Origin: Streptomyces sp. 150FB
GTDB taxonomy: Bacteria; Actinomycetota; Actinomycetes; Streptomycetales; Streptomycetaceae
Reading direction: 5' to 3'
Length of the DNA: 64,000 nucleotides
Assembly: GCF_000818195.1 (NCBI RefSeq)
Contig: NZ_JTHL01000001.1
Location: forward strand, 3,520,106-3,584,105
The notes beneath the pieces were generated by a model. The model saw only the letters and a program-made list of their open reading frames with translations. It had not been told where the DNA came from and did no database searches. How positions within the stretch are numbered: position 1 is the first letter of the stretch; the number at the start of each line of letters is the position of its first letter. The translations under genes and the position numbers were made by a program. Positions 24,591-31,775 of this stretch are shown here, piece by piece.

Positions 24591-25613
24591 TCAAGCGGGG
24601 TCTTCGCGGGTGTCGGAGACCCAGTCGGGGTCCTCCCTGTTGTCGGAACGCCCGCCGACCACACCCAGCGCCAGTTCGTCGAGCAGCGCCATCCGCTCCG
24701 CGTCGAGAGCGACGTCCAGGGACCCGATGTTCTCGTCGACGCGCGCCGCGCGCCGCGTACCCGGGATCGGTACGACCGGCAGCCCGAACTGCCGCCCCCG
24801 CACCCGGAGCCAGGCGAGCGCCACCTGCGCCGGGGTCGCCCGCAGTTCGGCCGCGATGCCCTGGATGGCCCGTACGACGGCCTGGTTGCGGTCGAAAGCC
24901 GCACCCGAGAAGCGGGCGAGACCCGCGCGCCAGTCACCGGCCAGGACGGCGGGGTCGGTGAGCGTACCGGTGAGGAAGCCGCGCCCGAGCGGCGCGTACG
25001 GCACGAAGCCCACGCCCAGCTCGACCGCCGCCGGCACCACCGCCCGCTCGACGTCCCTGCTCCACACCGACCACTCGCTCTGCACTGCGGCGATCGGGTG
25101 GACTCCGTGCGCGCGGCGCAGTTCGTCGGCGGTCACCTCGGACAGTCCGAGGTGACGGACCTTGCCCTGCCGGACCAGCTCCGCCATGGCGCCCACGGTC
25201 TCCTCGACGGGGACCGCGAGCTGGCGGCGGTGCAGGTAGTACAGGTCGATGGTGTCGACGCCGAGCCGCCGCAGGCTCGCCTCGCAGGCCGCGCGTACGT
25301 GGTCGGGGTCGTTGCGCGTCGACATCCGGCCGTTGTCCGCCTCGTCGCCGAGGACGATCCCGAACTTGGTGGCCACGGTCACCTCGCCCGGCCGCTCCTT
25401 CAGCAGCCGCCCGACGAGGCGTTCGTTGCCTCCTTCGCCGTACGCGTCCGCCGTGTCGATCAGGGTCACGCCCCGGTCGACCGCGTGCCGCAGGGTGGCC
25501 AGGGACTCGGCCTCCTCCACCGGGCCGTAGACGTCGGAGAGGCCCATCGCTCCGTAACCGATCGCGCTGACCGTCAGCCCGTCGCCGAGCTGTGTCGTGG
25601 GCACTTGCGTCAT
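24591..25613 (-). CDS. Aldo/keto reductase
   Basis: A 340-residue (beta/alpha)8 NADPH-dependent reductase of the AKR13-like group. The catalytic tetrad is visible as Asp and Tyr in DTADAYG, Lys in VATKFG and His in LYYLHRRQ. An early TTQLGDGLTVSAIGYGAMGLS is typical. ATG at 25613 has AAGGAACA upstream. It is divergent from an MmyB-like regulator that may control it and is followed by an SDR gene. It probably reduces aldehydes or ketones. Confidence 0.9.
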   Translation of the reverse strand: MTQVPTTQLGDGLTVSAIGYGAMGLSDVYGPVEEAESLATLRHAVDRGVTLIDTADAYGEGGNERLVGRLLKERPGEVTVATKFGIVLGDEADNGRMSTRNDPDHVRAACEASLRRLGVDTIDLYYLHRRQLAVPVEETVGAMAELVRQGKVRHLGLSEVTADELRRAHGVHPIAAVQSEWSVWSRDVERAVVPAAVELGVGFVPYAPLGRGFLTGTLTDPAVLAGDWRAGLARFSGAAFDRNQAVVRAIQGIAAELRATPAQVALAWLRVRGRQFGLPVVPIPGTRRAARVDENIGSLDVALDAERMALLDELALGVVGGRSDNREDPDWVSDTREDPA

Positions 25614-25626
25614 GGCGGTGTTCCTT

Positions 25627-25656
25627 GTTCGTGGACGTTCGTGGACGTTCGTGGAC
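25627..25656. repeat. 10-bp tandem repeat (GTTCGTGGAC x3)
   Basis: Three perfect copies begin 13 nt upstream of the aldo/keto reductase start codon, so the array lies in its leader or promoter. Confidence 0.85.
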
Positions 25657-25813
25657 GAGAGATCCGGCGACTCCGCGGCTACGGACCCGATCCGCCCCGC
25701 TTCCCTCTCCACACAACCACCGCGCGGTACCCCCCACACCACCTCAGCCGCGCCTCACCGGACCGAGGTCCCAGGGACCTACCCTCAGGCCGCCGCACCC
25801 GTCGCGGCGGCCG

Positions 25814-25819
25814 TAGAGT
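25814..25819 (+). promoter_or_regulatory. Candidate -10 element for a leaderless mRNA
   Basis: TAGAGT lies exactly 7 nt before the GTG start of the MmyB-like regulator, and no Shine-Dalgarno sequence is present. This spacing places the transcription start on the start codon. Confidence 0.5.
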
Positions 25820-25826
25820 CGACGGC

Positions 25827-26666
25827 GTGGAGCAGAACGCGGAGCTGCGCGACTTCCTGCGCAGCCGGCGCGCCAGGATCACCCCGGAGCAGGCCGGCAT
25901 CCGGCCGCACCCGGGTCCGCGCCGCGTCCCGGGCCTGCGGCGCGAGGAGCTGGCGCTTCTCGCCGGCGTCAGCACCGACTACTACGCGCGGCTGGAACAG
26001 GGCCGCGACCTCAACGTCTCCGACGGGATCCTGGACGCCCTCGCCGGCGCCCTGCGCCTGGTCGACACCGAACGCGCCCACCTCTACCGGCTGGCCCGCC
26101 GCCCCACCGGCCGCCCCCGCCGCAGCGCGCCGGCCGCGCAGCGGATCCGGCCCGGGCTGACCAACCTGCTCGCCGGCCTCGACCATCTGCCGGTGTTCGT
26201 CATCGGCCACCGGATGGACGTCCTCGCCTCGAACCACCTGGCGCACGCGCTGCTGACGGACTTCGAGGCGCAGCCGGCGCGTACGCGCAACTTCGCGCGG
26301 TACATCTTCCTCGACCCCACAGCGCGCGAGCGCTTCACCGAGTGGGACGACATGGCGGCGGACACGGTGGCCAACCTGCGCCGCTACAGCGGCCGCTTCC
26401 CGCACGACCCCCGGCTGGCCGAGCTGGTCGGTGAACTGTCCGTCCAGGACGCGGACTTCCGTACCTGGTGGGCGGCGTACGACGTGCACTACGACACGTA
26501 CCGCGTGAAGCACGCCCGCCACCCGGTCGTGGGCGACCTGGTCTTCGACTGCGAGACGCTGATCTTCCCGGACGACCCGGACCTGATGATCAACATCTTC
26601 GCGGTCGGCCCGGCCTCGGAGTCGGCGGCCCGGCTGCGGGCGCTGGCCCGGCTCGGCGCCGAGTAG
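25827..26666 (+). CDS. XRE-type regulator with MmyB-like ligand-binding domain
   Basis: A 279-residue regulator. Residues about 5-75 form a helix-turn-helix with the family signature RRVPGLRREELALLAGVSTDYYARLEQGRDLNVSDGILDALAGAL. The remainder, with HRMDVLASNHLAHALL and RNFARYIFLDPTARE, matches the MmyB-like ligand domain thought to bind small molecules or fatty acids. The open frame extends far upstream, but only from GTG 25827 does it match the family. It is divergent from the aldo/keto reductase, which it probably controls. Confidence 0.85.
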   Translation: MEQNAELRDFLRSRRARITPEQAGIRPHPGPRRVPGLRREELALLAGVSTDYYARLEQGRDLNVSDGILDALAGALRLVDTERAHLYRLARRPTGRPRRSAPAAQRIRPGLTNLLAGLDHLPVFVIGHRMDVLASNHLAHALLTDFEAQPARTRNFARYIFLDPTARERFTEWDDMAADTVANLRRYSGRFPHDPRLAELVGELSVQDADFRTWWAAYDVHYDTYRVKHARHPVVGDLVFDCETLIFPDDPDLMINIFAVGPASESAARLRALARLGAE

Positions 26667-26680
26667 CTCTTGTCCGACGG

Positions 26681-26730
26681 ACCGCTGCGGATCGCTGCGG
26701 ATCGCTGCGGACCACGACGAACCGCTGCGG
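26681..26730. repeat. 10-bp tandem repeat (A[C/T]CGCTGCGG)
   Basis: Three contiguous 10-bp units, a diverged unit and a further match fill the 65-bp gap between the convergent regulator and hydrolase genes. Confidence 0.8.
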
Positions 26731-26731
26731 G

Positions 26732-27988
26732 TCACTCGCTCTTCGCGAACACCTCGTCCAGGAAGTCGAACTCGATCTGGTTGGCCAGCCCCCGGTTGTT
26801 CACCGCACAGTGCGCCTCGCCGCCCTCGAACTCCTCGATGAAGCGCTCGGCCTTCACGCAGGACAGCCGCTCGTAGAACCTATGGCCGTCGCTCGCCAGC
26901 GAACCCTCCCCGGCGCCGCCGATGTTCAGCAGCGGGCAGGTGATCCTGTCCTCCAGCCCCCAGATGTCGAACTCACCGAGGTAGTCGATGTAGTCCTTGA
27001 TCGGGCGGTCGAGCATGCCGAAACGCTCCCGCACATCCCCGAGGAGCAGCCGCGCCATCGGCGACGACAGGTCGACCCGCGATTCGAGATCGTCGATCTC
27101 GGCGTACGACTCGTTCTCCTTGATCCCGATCAGGTTGAGGATCGCGGGCCGGAACGACGGCGTGAGAGTACTGGTCACCACCGCCTTGATCCGCTTCTCG
27201 GTGGCGACGGCCCGGGGGACGAACAGGCCGCCCATGCTGTATCCGGTGAGCGAGAGACGTTCCGGATCGACATCCGTCCGGCTCAGGGCGTGGTCGACGA
27301 CGTAACCGATCTGGACGTCGAGGTCGGGCCGGAACGTCAGCTCGGGGTTGGAGTAGTACGCCCCGCGCTGACCGGGGAGTTCGACGATGAACGCGTTGTA
27401 GCCCCGGCGGACGGCGGCGGCGCCGGTGAAGAAGTACAGCTCCTCGGCGGTCATGTCGCCTCCGCCGATGATGATCGCCGTGGCGCGCGGCTCCACCGGA
27501 CCGCTCGGCTTCACGAAGTACCCCGGGAGAACCGCGCCGTTCTCGTACGGGACTTCCACCGTCTCGAACGGAATCCCGGAGAGAGTCATGCCCGTCCGGA
27601 AGCAGTGACGGTTCCTCTCCCAGGTGGGAATCCTCGTGTCGTCGGCCCGCTCCAGGAACATGCCGGCCGCGCGCCAGTACGTCGAAGCGCGCAGGTACGC
27701 CTCGCTCGCGCTGACCTCATGCCCCTTGGCGAGGCTTTCCGTCGCGATGCCCTCCACCCGCCGCGCCGTTTCCGACCACGCGTCGTACCACCCGGCGAGG
27801 TCGCCGTCCGTGATCTTCGAAGCGGTCGCGTAGCACTCGCCGACGGCGGCGCCGCCGTTGTCCGCGGACCCCAGGGCGAGCGCCAGTTGGAAGTCGAAGT
27901 TCGACCCGAAGCGCCGCGGCAGACCGGCCGTCGACATGAAGACATCCGCATCGCCCTGCACGGTCGCCTTGGCGTTGTCCGTAACCAT
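26732..27988 (-). CDS. Alpha/beta hydrolase with N-terminal cap
   Basis: A 418-residue serine hydrolase. An N-terminal helical cap (about residues 1-140) precedes the hydrolase core with an oxyanion-region IIIGGGDMTAEE, nucleophile motif LTGYSMGG and late EGGEAHCAVN histidine region. The arrangement resembles FrsA/DUF1100 and dihydropseudooxynicotine-hydrolase-like enzymes. ATG at 27988 has AAAGGGG upstream. It is divergent from a TetR gene, with two palindromic operators in the gap. The substrate is unknown, perhaps the inducer. Confidence 0.82.
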   Translation of the reverse strand: MVTDNAKATVQGDADVFMSTAGLPRRFGSNFDFQLALALGSADNGGAAVGECYATASKITDGDLAGWYDAWSETARRVEGIATESLAKGHEVSASEAYLRASTYWRAAGMFLERADDTRIPTWERNRHCFRTGMTLSGIPFETVEVPYENGAVLPGYFVKPSGPVEPRATAIIIGGGDMTAEELYFFTGAAAVRRGYNAFIVELPGQRGAYYSNPELTFRPDLDVQIGYVVDHALSRTDVDPERLSLTGYSMGGLFVPRAVATEKRIKAVVTSTLTPSFRPAILNLIGIKENESYAEIDDLESRVDLSSPMARLLLGDVRERFGMLDRPIKDYIDYLGEFDIWGLEDRITCPLLNIGGAGEGSLASDGHRFYERLSCVKAERFIEEFEGGEAHCAVNNRGLANQIEFDFLDEVFAKSE

Positions 27989-28011
27989 TCCAGCCCCTTT
28001 TCCGAACCAGT

Positions 28012-28031
28012 AAGATGCAGAACTGCATCTT
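28012..28031. promoter_or_regulatory. Perfect palindromic operator O1
   Basis: AAGATGCAGAACTGCATCTT is a perfect inverted repeat (9-bp arms, 2-bp centre). It lies 23 nt upstream of the hydrolase start and is matched by a second site 47 bp away at the tetR start. Confidence 0.8.
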
Positions 28032-28058
28032 GTGAGACTCACCGTAGGGCACCCTGTT

Positions 28059-28078
28059 AAGATGCGCAAGTGCATCCT
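28059..28078. promoter_or_regulatory. Operator O2 overlapping -10 and start codon of tetR
   Basis: AAGATGCGCAAGTGCATCCT is a near-palindrome related to O1. It covers most of a candidate -10 (TAAGAT, 28058-28063) and the GTG start (28070) of tetR. Binding here would block initiation directly. Confidence 0.75.
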
Positions 28079-28711
28079 AAAGAAGCTCACTCAACAGCTC
28101 AGTCGACAGCCCAGCCGGCGGCTCAGACGGCACAGGGACGGCGTCGACGCGGCGCGGCGCTGGAAGAGGCCCTGCTCACAGCGGCGTGGGAGGTGCTGCG
28201 CGACAACGGCTATGCCGGATTCACCCTGGACGCCGTGGCCGGCCGGGCAGGCACCAGCCGACCGGTCATCGCCCGCCGCTGGGCCGGCCGGCACGACCTG
28301 CTGCACGCGACCATCGCGCACATCGGCGCGAGGCAACCGTCCCCGACACCCGACACCGGAAGCCTGCGCGGTGATCTGATCGCCCTGCTGCGCGAGCTGA
28401 ACGCGTCCCGCCTCGACCTCGCGACCGTGCTGGGTGTGCAACTCGGCGGCTACTACCAGGAGACCGGCACGTCACTGTCCTACCTCCGCGATGTCCTGCT
28501 CAGCGGCGAGGACGCGGTACTCGACCGGATCCTCGGCGCCGCGGTCGAGCGCGGCGAAGCCGACCCCGAACGGCTGACCTCACGCATCCGGTCCCTGCCG
28601 GTCGACCTCCTGCGCCACCACGTCTTTCTGACGTTCCAGCCGATGCCGGACGACGGCATCGAGGAAATCGTGGACACGATCTTCCTGCCCCTCGTCCGAC
28701 CCGCACCGTGA
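28070..28711 (+). CDS. TetR-family regulator, probably leaderless
   Basis: A 213-residue TetR protein. After a Gln/Ala/Thr-rich N-tail the helix-turn-helix reads EEALLTAAWEVLRDNGYAGFTLDAVAGRAGTSRPVIARRWAGRHDLL. The C-terminal part belongs to the TetR_C_16-like group. GTG at 28070 is the only sensible in-frame start. It has no Shine-Dalgarno, and TAAGAT sits 6 nt before it, indicating a leaderless mRNA. The start codon lies inside operator O2, so tight autorepression is likely. It also probably represses the divergent hydrolase. Confidence 0.85.
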   Translation: MHPKEAHSTAQSTAQPAAQTAQGRRRRGAALEEALLTAAWEVLRDNGYAGFTLDAVAGRAGTSRPVIARRWAGRHDLLHATIAHIGARQPSPTPDTGSLRGDLIALLRELNASRLDLATVLGVQLGGYYQETGTSLSYLRDVLLSGEDAVLDRILGAAVERGEADPERLTSRIRSLPVDLLRHHVFLTFQPMPDDGIEEIVDTIFLPLVRPAP

Positions 28712-28774
28712 CCGGACAGCTCGGCCCGCACCGTGACCGGACAGTCCGCCCCGCACCGTGACCGAGCGGTCCGC
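28700..28774. repeat. 25-bp tandem repeat (three units) at the tetR 3' end
   Basis: Three consecutive 25-bp units begin inside the last codons of tetR and continue past its stop; the third is partly diverged. Each unit contains CCGCACCGTGACCG. Confidence 0.85.
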
Positions 28775-28821
28775 GGCGCAGAGCGCCGGAAGGTTGGAGA
28801 CCGATGGGCGAGCCGTCCGGA

Positions 28822-29391
28822 TTAGCTGTCGGTGCACGACGGCCATGTGTCCACCGCCCACTCCGGCCAGCTCGGCCACCCCGCCGGTGGGGTGGGAATC
28901 TCGCCGCCGTCGAGTTCGGCGGCGTCGGGCACCTGGAACCGCTCCCGCCAGGCATCCAGGTCGGCCTCGCCCATCGGGAACGTCTGATGCGGTGCCGTTT
29001 CCTGGCGGTGCGCGATGCGGGCGAGCTGGACGTCCTTGTCCACGGGCAGGTAGACCACCTGGCACGATGCCCCGACCGACCGGGCCAGCCAGCGCAGTGC
29101 CGACCGTTCATCGCGGCTCCAGAGCCCGTAGTCGAGTACGACGCTGGTCCCCAGCCGCAGCGCCTGTAGGGCGACCGAGATCAGCCGCCCTTCGAGCACC
29201 CAGCGCTTGCCGTCGGCCGTCGAATCGCCGAACAGCGGGATCATCCAGTGATCTGGGGTCAGCCGCAGCGCCCGGTGGGTTGCGGCGAGCTCCTCGGCAC
29301 GGGTGGTTTTTCCAGCCCCGGGGAGCCCGACCATCAGGAACAGGGTGGCTGCATGCGGGTGCTGTGAATCGAAACGCTGCGACTGAGACAT
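28822..29391 (-). CDS. AAA-family P-loop kinase (Zeta-toxin / polynucleotide-kinase-like)
   Basis: A 189-residue protein with Walker A GLPGAGKTT near residue 25. It continues with a small kinase-like domain (LTPDHWMIPLFG, SVVLDYGLWSRDERSALRWLA, VVYLPVDKDVQLARIAHR). The layout matches small P-loop kinases related to chloramphenicol phosphotransferase and Zeta toxins. ATG at 29391 has AGGGAAG upstream. No antitoxin-like small gene is adjacent, so a toxin role is not supported. It probably phosphorylates a small molecule or nucleic-acid end. Confidence 0.75.
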   Translation of the reverse strand: MSQSQRFDSQHPHAATLFLMVGLPGAGKTTRAEELAATHRALRLTPDHWMIPLFGDSTADGKRWVLEGRLISVALQALRLGTSVVLDYGLWSRDERSALRWLARSVGASCQVVYLPVDKDVQLARIAHRQETAPHQTFPMGEADLDAWRERFQVPDAAELDGGEIPTPPAGWPSWPEWAVDTWPSCTDS

Positions 29392-29808
29392 GACTTCCCT
29401 GATCAGGCGGGATGACCCGGCGTCACAGGAATACGAGTGACTGCCGGCAGGACACTGACCCGGCGGTACGTCCTGGCACTGCCCCGCGGGGGGAGCAGGC
29501 AATGGCCGCGGTTACAGCGACCGCGGTACCGCCGTTAAGCAGCGGTTGTAGTCATGGGAGCGCAGCAGCACATGTCTTGACCATAGCGGACAGCCGATCC
29601 TGTGGGGACGGATGTCTGTCCTGCCCTGGACCGTCAGCACTGGAACCAGCGCTGTCCTGTTCAGCGGGCACAGCGGGACTCTGTCCCCGGTCGGCCGGTG
29701 GTGCTGCACCCCGCACGGCGGCTCGGGAACTGCGCAGCCGGTACGGGAGCGAACGCACATCTCGGAATCGGCGCCTTCGGATTCCAGGATCCCCGCCCGC
29801 GTCAGGCC
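29392..29808. other. Intergenic stretch without recognised gene
   Basis: About 420 bp separate the kinase start from the stop of the membrane-protein gene; both lie on the minus strand. Open frames here lack codon bias. The kinase promoter must lie here. Confidence 0.4.
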
Positions 29809-31593
29809 CTAACGCAACTCCGCCGGGCACGCCGTGCCCCGTGGCAGCCGGTACGGCGCGGCCAGCCGGTACACCCCTGCCCGGGGCGCCAGCAATTGCG
29901 TCCACTCGTCGCCGTCCGCGTCCTTCACCGCCTTGATCAGGCAGCCGCTCGGGTTCGTGTACGCCCTGACGTGGTCCGACGGGTCCGCCTTGGACTGCTC
30001 GGTCTCCTGCGGCGGCACCACGCTCTTGCCGTCCTTGTCGACCAGCCCGAGCCACGGCGAATACGGGATACGGATCAGCACCCGGCCCGCCGACTTCACA
30101 TGGATCGTCAGTTCGTCGGCGCCCGCCAGGTCCACCGTCGCCGGCGGGTCCGCCAGCGGCCTCGGGTCGTCGACGGAGTACAACTGCCAGTTCGCGTCGG
30201 TCCAGACGTGCTTGAGGTACGGCAGGCCCGCCCGTACGAGCTGCGCCTCGCGCTCCGCGCCCGAGTCCGGCCGGCCCGTCGGCAGCACCACGTACCGCAC
30301 GGCCCAGCGGTCCAGCCAGGTGCGGTAGTTGTCGGCCGTCAGGGTGTCGTCGTAGAAGATCGGGTTGCGCCCGATGTCCGCCTGCCGGTTCCAGCCGCGG
30401 GCGAGGTTGACGTACGGCGTGAGCGCGGAGGATTCGCGGTGGCTCCGGGGCGGCACCACCTCGACGCGGCCCTTCTCGGCGTTCACCCGCTGCAACTGGT
30501 TGACGAGCGGCGCCAGCTCCCTGGTCCAGGACGCCGTAGGCGCGGTCGCGACCATGTCGTCGACGCCCTTGAAGCCGATCCACACGTTGAGGCCGGCCAG
30601 CGCGATCAGCACGGCGTACCAGCGGTACGTGCGGGGCGCCGCGTACGGGAGCGCGGCGAGCAGTACCACGCCGCCGAAGACCATCACGAGGCGCGAGACG
30701 TTGGAGCCGATCTGCGAGTCGATGACCCAGGTCAGCAGCACACCGATGCCGTAGACCGCGGTGGCGGTGCGGACCGTGCGCCACTTGGCCGGCACCAGCA
30801 CGAACACCGCCACAGCGAAGATGAACGGCAGTGAGGCCGACCCGATCGACATCGGCTGCGTACCCGAGAAGGGGAACAGCCAGGCCGAGAGCAGCACGAC
30901 CAGGAGGGGGGCAAGGCCCAGCGCGTACGCCCCAGGGCGGCGCTTGTTGAGGAACAGCGCGGCGGCGACCACGCCGAGGAACAGCCCGGCCACCGGGCTC
31001 GCCGCTGTCGCGAGTCCGGCGAGGGGCGCGGCGACCCAGGCCTTGGCCCAGCGTCGCCTACGCCAGCGGTACGGCCAGCAGAACACCGCGGCGACCGCGC
31101 CGAGCGCGAACAGCATGCCCAGGCCGAACGTGACGCGCCCCGACAGCGCGTTGCACAGGAACGCGAACACCCCGGCCATCGAGCAGGCGACCGGATTGCG
31201 GACAGCGCGGACCCGCACCAGGACCAGCGCGGTCAGGCCGGCGGAGAGCGTCCCGGCGAGCATCATCGTCGTACGGACGCCGAGCACCGACATCAGGTAT
31301 GGGGACACCACGCTGTACGAGACCGGGTGCATCCCGCCGTACCAGGCGAGGTTGTACGCGGAGTCGGGGTGGCGGCCGACGAACTCGGCCCAGGCGTCCT
31401 GCGCCGCGATGTCGCCGCCGCTGTTGGCGAAGAAGAAGAACCAGAGGAGATGGACCAGCGCGGCGACGACGGTGGTGAAGAGAACCGGGTGGTCCTCCAG
31501 GAAAGCGCGGGCGCCGGTGCGCTGCGGCGCTTGTATTCGGGCGCCCGCCGGGATGGCGCCGTGGTTCGTCCGCCTCGGCTCAGTGGTCGTCAC
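29809..31593 (-). CDS. Polytopic membrane protein, GT-C glycosyltransferase-like
   Basis: A 594-residue protein. About ten to twelve hydrophobic segments occupy residues about 35-370. A C-terminal extracytoplasmic domain follows (YRTWLDRWAVRYVVLPTGRPDSG, a pattern common after the membrane part of lipid-linked sugar transferases). GTG at 31593 is chosen for its GGAGAG site; the frame extends 37 codons upstream. It lies downstream of the D,D-carboxypeptidase, separated by a strong terminator. A role in cell-envelope glycan assembly is an inference; no catalytic motif is definite. Confidence 0.65.
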   Translation of the reverse strand: MTTTEPRRTNHGAIPAGARIQAPQRTGARAFLEDHPVLFTTVVAALVHLLWFFFFANSGGDIAAQDAWAEFVGRHPDSAYNLAWYGGMHPVSYSVVSPYLMSVLGVRTTMMLAGTLSAGLTALVLVRVRAVRNPVACSMAGVFAFLCNALSGRVTFGLGMLFALGAVAAVFCWPYRWRRRRWAKAWVAAPLAGLATAASPVAGLFLGVVAAALFLNKRRPGAYALGLAPLLVVLLSAWLFPFSGTQPMSIGSASLPFIFAVAVFVLVPAKWRTVRTATAVYGIGVLLTWVIDSQIGSNVSRLVMVFGGVVLLAALPYAAPRTYRWYAVLIALAGLNVWIGFKGVDDMVATAPTASWTRELAPLVNQLQRVNAEKGRVEVVPPRSHRESSALTPYVNLARGWNRQADIGRNPIFYDDTLTADNYRTWLDRWAVRYVVLPTGRPDSGAEREAQLVRAGLPYLKHVWTDANWQLYSVDDPRPLADPPATVDLAGADELTIHVKSAGRVLIRIPYSPWLGLVDKDGKSVVPPQETEQSKADPSDHVRAYTNPSGCLIKAVKDADGDEWTQLLAPRAGVYRLAAPYRLPRGTACPAELR

Positions 31594-31711
31594 TGCGGCT
31601 CTCCGCGTTCCTGGTGTGCCGTCCCCCGGCGCGAGCGAGTCACCGTTCCGGCGCCCGACGGTTGCCTGTTGTTCCGCTGGCTGTCCGTTTCGTGACGCTA
31701 GCACGTGACAA

Positions 31712-31758
31712 CGACAGCGGGGACGGTCACCGGTCCGGGTGACACGTCCCCGCTGTCG
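31712..31758 (-). terminator. Terminator after the D,D-carboxypeptidase gene
   Basis: A perfect 13-bp stem (31712-31724 with 31746-31758) with an inner GTCACC/GGTGAC stem lies 18 nt past the stop codon. Confidence 0.8.
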
Positions 31759-31775
31759 CGGAAGAGCCGATCAGG

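Noticed and set aside
24503-24937. Minus-strand frame with DEGRDEGR repeat overlapping the end of the aldo/keto reductase
   Set aside because: It is the 12-bp repeat read in another frame; the reductase keeps its own frame and stop.
23649-25826. N-terminal extension of over 700 codons upstream of the MmyB-like regulator
   Set aside because: The extension runs antisense to an SDR and an aldo/keto reductase with full active sites. Family homology begins only at GTG 25827.
28822-29391. Zeta-type toxin of a toxin-antitoxin pair
   Set aside because: No small antitoxin gene overlaps or precedes it; only a general P-loop kinase can be supported.
29412-29936. Plus-strand open frame in the gap before the polytopic membrane gene
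   Set aside because: It lacks codon bias and overlaps the 3' end of the minus-strand gene.
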